The position numbers and the translations under genes were made by a program. The notes under the pieces were generated by a model. That model was not told the DNA's origin, did no database searches, and worked only from the letters and a program-made list of their open reading frames with translations. From an uncultured Bacilli bacterium (GTDB taxonomy: Bacteria; Bacillota_I; Bacilli_A; RF39; UBA660), in the NCBI GenBank assembly GCA_934141145.1, contig CAKPCA010000008.1, forward strand, positions 1 to 49,080: DNA of 49,080 bases, in the 5' to 3' direction. Positions within the stretch are counted from its first letter, which is position 1, and each line of letters opens with the position of its first letter. Of this stretch, positions 44,399 to 49,080 are shown piece after piece.

Positions 44399-45251
44399 CA
44401 AATGTTACCTTGCCTAAATGACCTTCATTTAAATCCCTTACTATTAAAGCAGATACTTTATCATAATCTACTTCATTACCTCTTAATATGCATCCTCTTT
44501 TTCTTCCTATTACTTCATATGCATCTGTAAAATCTTCAAAATCTATATTTTCTAGGCCATATCTTTCTTTTAAATTTTCTTTATAATTAATAAACATATA
44601 CTTTAATATATAACATGCGACTTCATCAATTGGAAGTATTTCCTCTTTAATTGCTGAAAAACATGCTAAATTTAATCCTACTTTTTCATCATCTATTTTT
44701 GGCCATAATATACCTGGTGAATCCATTAAATCAACATCTTTACTAATTCTTATCCAAGAAAGTTGTTTTGTTACACCTGGCTTATTACCAACTCCTACTA
44801 CCTTTTTACCTGCAAGTCTATTAATTAAAGTTGACTTACCTACATTTGGAATACCAATTATAAGCGCTCTATAGTTTCTTTTCTTTAATCCTTTTGCTTC
44901 TCTTTTTTCATTTAATTCTTTTAATACTTCATCTGTTGCAGATTTTATTTTATCTACATTTTTGTTGCCAATTAAATCCACTAAAACAACTTTATATCCA
45001 AGGCTTTCATAATACTTGATATGTTTATTTGTCTTATTTAAATCACATAAATCACTTTTAGTCATAATTAAAATTCTAGGTTTATTTTTTACTAAATCAT
45101 CTATATCTTTTATTTTTGATGATATTGGTATTCTAGAATCAACCACTTCATATATTATGTCTATTAAATCTATTTTTTCTTTTATTTGTCTTTTTGTTTT
45201 GGCCATGTGACCAGGGTACCAATTTATATTTGTTTTATTTTCATTATTCAT
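44391..45251 (-). CDS. rbgA: Ribosome biogenesis GTPase RbgA/YlqF
   Basis: A 286-residue circularly permuted GTPase needed for 50S subunit assembly. The G motifs occur in permuted order: G4 MTKSDLCDL, G1 IGIPNVGKSTLINRL, G2 GVTKQ and G3 MDSPGILWP. The N-terminal INWYPGHMAKTKRQIKEK and the C-terminal helical domain are typical. Bases 45174-45245 at its 5' end recur exactly at 46146-46217, beyond the beta-lactamase-like gene, so its current 5' end and ribosome binding site (AAAGGAAG) lie next to an insertion. The gene itself is intact. Confidence 0.96.
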   Translation of the reverse strand: MNNENKTNINWYPGHMAKTKRQIKEKIDLIDIIYEVVDSRIPISSKIKDIDDLVKNKPRILIMTKSDLCDLNKTNKHIKYYESLGYKVVLVDLIGNKNVDKIKSATDEVLKELNEKREAKGLKKRNYRALIIGIPNVGKSTLINRLAGKKVVGVGNKPGVTKQLSWIRISKDVDLMDSPGILWPKIDDEKVGLNLACFSAIKEEILPIDEVACYILKYMFINYKENLKERYGLENIDFEDFTDAYEVIGRKRGCILRGNEVDYDKVSALIVRDLNEGHLGKVTFDE

Positions 45252-46217
45252 AAAATCACTTCCTTTTTTTATAAATTTTAATAATTAACTTCTATTTCTT
45301 ATAAATTCGTTAAATATTACACTACTAATTTTTCTTCCTTGACTATAAGCATATTCATCATTTAAATAATTTTTATCCTTAAAATTCTTAATAAAAATAG
45401 TTAAAACATAATTTCCATATATTGTTGAAACTATTCCACCATCATTTCTGATTGCTTCATACTTGCCACTTTTCGTAGCATAATAATTTATAATTGGATT
45501 TTCAACTTCACTATAAACTTTATCTATTCCGTCTCCGACCATTTCAGTATATTTTTGATTTTTTATTATATCAATAATTTCTTTTGTCATTTTTTCATTA
45601 AATAGTTCATTATTATTTATTTTTTTCCATACCAAATAATAATCAAATGCAGTGGTTTCAGAAAAAGCTTCATTTTCAACTGATTTAAATTTACTATATA
45701 ATTTAGTATCATTACATCCAATAGATTTAATAGTTTTATTTATATTATCTATACCTAGAAAGTCAATCAAAATATTTGTTGCAACATTATCACTTATAAT
45801 CATCATTAAAGTTGCAATATCAATAACTGGTAATTTTATTCCTTTTGTTAAATATCTCATTACTCCACTTCCATTTACGTAATGTTCATCTTTATATATT
45901 AGTTCTTGTTCTTTTTTTATGCTACCATTATTAATTTGATTGAATAATTCAATAAGAATAAATATCTTTATGCAACTTGCTGCATTATATTTTTCTCTTT
46001 CATTAATTTTTATTTTAGTACCTTTAAAATCATCATAATAAACAGCTACTTTTCCATCAAAATTGATTATAATATCTTTTATTACATTTTCTATATTCAT
46101 ATCTCATTACCTCCTATAATAAATTTCATTAATATATTATTTCTATTTTTCTTTTATTTGTCTTTTTGTTTTGGCCATGTGACCAGGGTACCAATTTATA
46201 TTTGTTTTATTTTCATT
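45174..46217. repeat. 72-bp direct repeat of the rbgA 5' end
   Basis: Bases 45174-45245 and 46146-46217 are identical (offset 972) and enclose only the beta-lactamase-like gene. Beyond the repeat the two start regions differ: MNNENKTN for the intact gene, MNENKTN (start 46220, after GTGAG) for the displaced copy. Confidence 0.93.
45285..46100 (-). CDS. Class A beta-lactamase-like serine hydrolase
   Basis: A 271-residue protein with the SxxK motif ASCIK (Ser42-Lys45), the SDN motif ISDNVATN (103-105) and a KSG box TKSGKYEA (210-212). The usual Glu166 motif ExxxN is not clear; Glu142 or Glu144 (SVENEAFSE) could take that place. There is no signal peptide or lipobox, which is unusual since beta-lactamases act outside the membrane; it may be a cytoplasmic hydrolase or use other export. 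Its RBS AGGAGGTAATGAG is strong. It is flanked by two exact copies of the rbgA 5' end and so looks like recently inserted cargo. Whether it confers antibiotic resistance cannot be judged. Confidence 0.82.
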   Translation of the reverse strand: MNIENVIKDIIINFDGKVAVYYDDFKGTKIKINEREKYNAASCIKIFILIELFNQINNGSIKKEQELIYKDEHYVNGSGVMRYLTKGIKLPVIDIATLMMIISDNVATNILIDFLGIDNINKTIKSIGCNDTKLYSKFKSVENEAFSETTAFDYYLVWKKINNNELFNEKMTKEIIDIIKNQKYTEMVGDGIDKVYSEVENPIINYYATKSGKYEAIRNDGGIVSTIYGNYVLTIFIKNFKDKNYLNDEYAYSQGRKISSVIFNEFIRNRS

Positions 46218-46220
46218 CAT
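46146..46220 (-). pseudogene. Displaced 5' end of rbgA
   Basis: The minus strand from ATG at 46220 encodes MNENKTNINWYPGHMAKTKR, then leaves the frame of the family within a few codons. Its own weak ribosome binding site is present. It is probably the former start of rbgA, cut off when the beta-lactamase-like gene was inserted. Bases 46221-46389 show nothing else recognisable. Confidence 0.8.
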
Positions 46221-46389
46221 TTCAATCAACTCACTTTTTTAAATCTATTTAAGTATAACATAAAAAAAACATATTTTAAACTAATATGCCCATTATAGTT
46301 AGTTTTATAGCCTTGAATAAAATGTAAGCATTAATTATCCATACCTTTCTCACTAATATAGTAATTATAACTTAATTTTATATTTCTTC

Positions 46390-46899
46390 TTATTTTATAT
46401 TGTTAAGAATTCCCTTATTTTTTAAAACATCTTCCAAATATTCATTTTTTTGAATTCTTAATAGTTCTTTAGGGTGATATTTTTTTATTATTTCATTCCA
46501 ATTATATAAATTTATTTTTAATTTATCTGTAAAAACTTTATTATTACCTCTATCATAACATCTCTTTTCCAAAACTTCCTCACTATCCAAAGTTGGATAT
46601 GCTAAATAGTATTCTATATTATTTTTTTCAAAAAAATCTAATAAATGCCAGTGCATTGATGTCAATACCACATCATATTTTTTTCTTGCTTCTATAATTG
46701 CTTTATAATAGTTATCTGGCCACTCAATATTTTCTGGTCTTTCTTTTTTACCTTTTCTTTGCTCATATGGTATATTTTCAAAACCAGTATTATCCCATCT
46801 ATAATATCCTGATTCCATGTCTATAACATTATCATACTTATTTCCAAGAGTTGTTTTACCAATTGCTCCAAATCCCGCTACTATGATTCCCTTACTCAT
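46390..46899 (-). CDS. P-loop kinase-like protein
   Basis: A 169-residue protein. The N-terminal IIVAGFGAIGKTTLGNKYDN is a Walker A-type P-loop, followed by VIDMESGYYRW and, after a beta-strand VVLTSMHW, a late YLAYPTLDSEEVLEKRCYDR reminiscent of LID and phosphate-sensing segments in small nucleoside or nucleotide kinases. The substrate is unknown. It overlaps the RyR-domain gene upstream by eight bases. Such small kinases are frequent in phages and integrative elements, which fits this region. Confidence 0.7.
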   Translation of the reverse strand: MSKGIIVAGFGAIGKTTLGNKYDNVIDMESGYYRWDNTGFENIPYEQRKGKKERPENIEWPDNYYKAIIEARKKYDVVLTSMHWHLLDFFEKNNIEYYLAYPTLDSEEVLEKRCYDRGNNKVFTDKLKINLYNWNEIIKKYHPKELLRIQKNEYLEDVLKNKGILNNIK

Positions 46900-47164
46900 C
46901 CGAAATTCTCCTTTTTTCTATACATTTTATAATTCTAATTGCCTCTTTTCTATCAGAATCTTTTTCTCTCTCTGATAAGTTTTTATAATTTGTATTTATT
47001 TGTCTTGTCCATCTATTTACCAATTCCTTTGGTATAGTTAATGTTCCGTCATCGTTAACTATACATTTACTAAATAAATATTTTTGCCACCTTGACCATC
47101 TATCATGTTCAAATTCAGCTAATAATTCAATTATATCATCATTTTTCATTGTTATTTTATTCAT
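46892..47164 (-). CDS. RyR-domain-like small protein
   Basis: A 90-residue protein with the pattern LAEFEHDRWSRWQKYLF, then DGTLTIPKELVNRWTRQINT, then NLSEREKDSDRKEAIRII. This E-HDRW ... RW-RQ-NT ... LSE-EK-SDR order is that of RyR-like domains often found in phage proteins. The domain's role in bacteria is unclear. It overlaps the recombinase remnant by four bases and the kinase-like gene by eight. Confidence 0.7.
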   Translation of the reverse strand: MNKITMKNDDIIELLAEFEHDRWSRWQKYLFSKCIVNDDGTLTIPKELVNRWTRQINTNYKNLSEREKDSDRKEAIRIIKCIEKRRISDE

Positions 47165-47631
47165 TGCAACCTCTTTTCTATTATGTATAAATTATATATA
47201 TCAGATTTACATTTTTCAATTTTATTTTCATAATCATTTGATGAAGAAAGAAATTCTTCTTTTGTAATTTTATTTAATTTCCAATTTTCATAAGATAGTC
47301 TTTTCATTTTTTTTATTTTTTCAAGGTTCTCTTGTAATTTTGTTACATTATCTTCATATTCTTTTTTATTTGTTATAGCATTTTCTTTTTTCATTTGTTT
47401 TATTGTTTTCTCTATATTAAGAACTGCTTTAACCTGCATTATAATACTTTCAATTACCATATTATCTAAATCACTTGTTCTAATTTTATGTGGTGTGCAT
47501 TTACTTGAAGTAGTTTTATAATTTCTACAATAAAAATTAGATGAATTTCTACCATTCCTTGTATCTTCCATTTTACACATTGATCTACCACAGTCTGCAC
47601 ATTTAATTTTATATTTATAAATGTAATTTTT
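47161..47631 (-). pseudogene. Large serine recombinase, C-terminal remnant
   Basis: Reading back beyond the first ATG, the frame is open to the preceding TGA and encodes KYKIKCADCGRSMCKMEDTR, then FYCRNYKTTSSKC: the zinc ribbon of large serine recombinases. A coiled coil and the helical tail follow (LDNMVIESIIMQVKAVLNIE ... KKMKRLSYENWKLNKITKEE). The catalytic and first DNA-binding domains are missing. The remnant lies in the same frame as the 233-residue gene upstream, separated only by its TGA stop. It marks a decayed mobile element. Confidence 0.85.
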
Positions 47632-48333
47632 TCAACTACTATAATTTATATAATTCAAATATTTCAATAAAAATGGGCATTTATCTTGTATAGACATTTC
47701 TGTATTATCAATCATATACATTAAAATATCTTTTGCACATTTGGAATTATTAATTTCTATTATCTCTATCTTTTCTTTTTCTATTATTTTATCTTTTAGT
47801 GTATGCATATTCCATAATTCCATTTTATTATCATTTACATCATTTCCATATGTATATACATAACTTAATTGTTTTCTTGAAAAAGGTTGATTTTTCACTT
47901 CATCAATATCATCATATGAAAAATCAATATTTTCGACTAAATTCAATTTAAGAAACACACTATTTTCTAATATATTGTCTAATTTTTTACATGCATATTT
48001 AATTTTTTTATTATTTTGAAATTCCTTTTTAAATATTAAATCTACAACTACTCTAGGAAAAATTTTATGTGTCATATAAAAGCAACCACATTTATAAATA
48101 AAATTACTCTTTGGTCTTAGCACTAACCATTTAATCCACGAATCCATAAGAAGTAATGTATTATCAAAACCTTTTGTAAAGAAAACTTTTTTATTTAATT
48201 CTATATTTTTAGAACTTTTACCAATTTTAGGTAATAGTCCTTCTTTAAAAATATTATTAACATTATTTTTATTAGTATAATGTAAATATGCTGAATTTTT
48301 ATCTACATCTTTTATATTAATTAATTTTTGCAA
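47632..48333 (-). CDS. Possible ADP-ribosyltransferase-like protein
   Basis: A 233-residue protein. The N-terminal AYLHYTNKNNVNNIFKEGLL, PKIG and KVFFTKGFDN recall the 'HYT ... GL' opening of ADP-ribosyltransferase-fold enzymes, and KMELWNMHTLKDKIIEKEKI could hold the catalytic Glu. These are weak eye-level matches. It has no signal peptide. AGAGGTG precedes the ATG. It ends in TGA directly before, and in frame with, the recombinase tail, so it seems to have replaced the front of that gene. The function is open; a toxin or defence role would fit the mobile context. Confidence 0.6.
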   Translation of the reverse strand: MQKLINIKDVDKNSAYLHYTNKNNVNNIFKEGLLPKIGKSSKNIELNKKVFFTKGFDNTLLLMDSWIKWLVLRPKSNFIYKCGCFYMTHKIFPRVVVDLIFKKEFQNNKKIKYACKKLDNILENSVFLKLNLVENIDFSYDDIDEVKNQPFSRKQLSYVYTYGNDVNDNKMELWNMHTLKDKIIEKEKIEIIEINNSKCAKDILMYMIDNTEMSIQDKCPFLLKYLNYINYSS

Positions 48334-48567
48334 AAAATCACCTCTTTATTTATGTAATTAAATTTCATCTACATAATTTTTTAGTATTTTACTTAAGTCA
48401 ATTCTTATTATAAAAACTTCTACCATTACCTTAAAAATATATATCTTTTATATTTTTATAGTTTAATTTTCTTTCATCCCTGTCATTTAAAAATCTTATT
48501 TTTTTATACATATTCCAAACTATTAGAGATTGTATTTTTATATTATCTTTTCAATTAAAAATTTTTA
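48334..48567. other. Non-coding or decayed stretch
   Basis: Very AT-rich, with only short minus-strand frames such as IVWNMYKKIRFLNDRDERK. No start signal or family is recognisable. It is probably decayed element DNA. Confidence 0.4.
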
Positions 48568-49080
48568 TTATATGTTTTCTTTTATATAAAGAATATCTTC
48601 TATTGATTTATCTATGTTAAATCTATTTCCAACAGGGTAAAATACAGAATAAAAGTTGTATTTTTTTCGTTAATATCCTTTTGAAATTCTTTTTTTCTAC
48701 ACTGTGATACAGATATTTTTTCATTTAGACCAATCGAACTTACTTGATTACCAAATAATATAATAACTTTAGGATTTATAATTTCTATTTTATTTTCCAA
48801 TAAACTTAAATATTCTTTATAAATGCTATCGGATAATTCTCTTACATCCTTGCGTACATTTACCTAAGTTTGTAATAAAATACTTACGTTTTTTTACATT
48901 GTTATAAACTTCTTCTGCAAATGCTTCTGTCCACTCGCTTCCCTTAATACTTTTTATTTTATTATAACATCCTCATATAATAATCCTACCTTGTAAAATA
49001 ATCCCCATATGTTTTTAGTTCCTAACCATGGAGACTTTCTACCTTTCCAAGATTTATCACTGGCAATATTTTTTCCGGTA
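48568..49080 (-). pseudogene. Uracil-DNA glycosylase-family gene, broken, running off the window
   Basis: Minus-strand pieces in several frames align in order to one UDG-superfamily protein: SWKGRKSPWLGTKNIWGLFY, EVYNNVKKRKYFITNLGKCT, then LSLLENKIEIINPKVIILFG, and finally FYSVFYPVGNRFNIDKSIED. The motifs TNLGKCTQ and NPKVIILFGNQVSS are the helical and strand signatures of the family. At least three frame breaks separate the pieces, so it cannot make a full enzyme. The 5' end lies beyond the window. Confidence 0.75.

Noticed and set aside
47632..47634. UGA read as tryptophan (Mycoplasma code), fusing the two frames around it
   Set aside because: Trp is coded by UGG throughout, and UGA ends several genes cleanly, for example at 25922 and in the nadK-pncC ATGA overlap.

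Overview
The window is a very AT-rich bacterial chromosome segment using the standard genetic code: UGG is the tryptophan codon, and UGA is a stop in several tight gene junctions. Two T-box leaders, an RbgA GTPase, a PolC-type polymerase tail, an SspI-like spore protein and an NrtR regulator point to a Firmicute of the Bacilli/Erysipelotrichia side, probably an uncultured host-associated lineage (inference). Almost all genes lie on the minus strand. Only two small genes near 13 kb are on the plus strand. No rRNA, tRNA or CRISPR array was recognised.

Layout. 0-1.7 kb: an accessory island end with an XRE regulator and a frameshifted ParB. 1.7-5.2 kb: ppdK, whose 3' end is duplicated around an orphan gene. 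5.3-15.2 kb: a Xer recombinase, two surface or pilin-like proteins, an NfeD/SPFH pair, polA, a kinase-fold protein and SspI. 15.2-19.6 kb: a Phe T-box operon (HAD phosphatase, pheS, pheT). 19.6-23.7 kb: a glycosyltransferase, a glycosyltransferase/PolC chimera, YlbF-like, miaB and a MazF-like/XRE toxin-antitoxin pair. 23.7-28 kb: fhs, two paralogous Cys-rich proteins and serS with a Ser T-box. 28-41 kb: NAD metabolism. 41-41.6 kb: a RhuM pseudogene. 41.7-46.2 kb: topA, rnhB and rbgA, then a beta-lactamase-like gene inserted at the rbgA 5' end. 46.4 kb to the end: a decayed mobile-element region with a P-loop protein, a RyR-domain protein, the tail of a large serine recombinase, a possible ADP-ribosyltransferase-like protein and a broken uracil-DNA glycosylase gene.

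The strongest functional unit is a twelve-gene, closely packed NAD operon: pncA, pncB, a Nudix ADP-ribose pyrophosphatase, nadE, prs, nadD, an ADP-ribosylglycohydrolase, pncC, nadK, an aminotransferase, pnuC and nadR. It is followed by nrtR and a 59-residue Cys-containing ORF. The genes cover nicotinamide/nicotinate salvage, nicotinamide riboside uptake and phosphorylation, NMN deamidation and NADP formation. They also form a possible loop from ADP-ribose through ribose-5-phosphate and PRPP back to NaMN. The pncA promoter carries three copies of an 11-bp palindrome (TGTTAATAACA) spaced exactly 41 bp apart, a strong candidate NrtR operator array.

The strongest structural oddity is a pattern seen three times. 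A 60-72 bp exact copy of one end of a gene (ppdK 3' end, glycosyltransferase 5' end, rbgA 5' end) sits 430-972 bp away, with foreign-looking cargo between the copies. This suggests short-homology integration of small DNA units, or possibly a mixed-strain assembly artefact.
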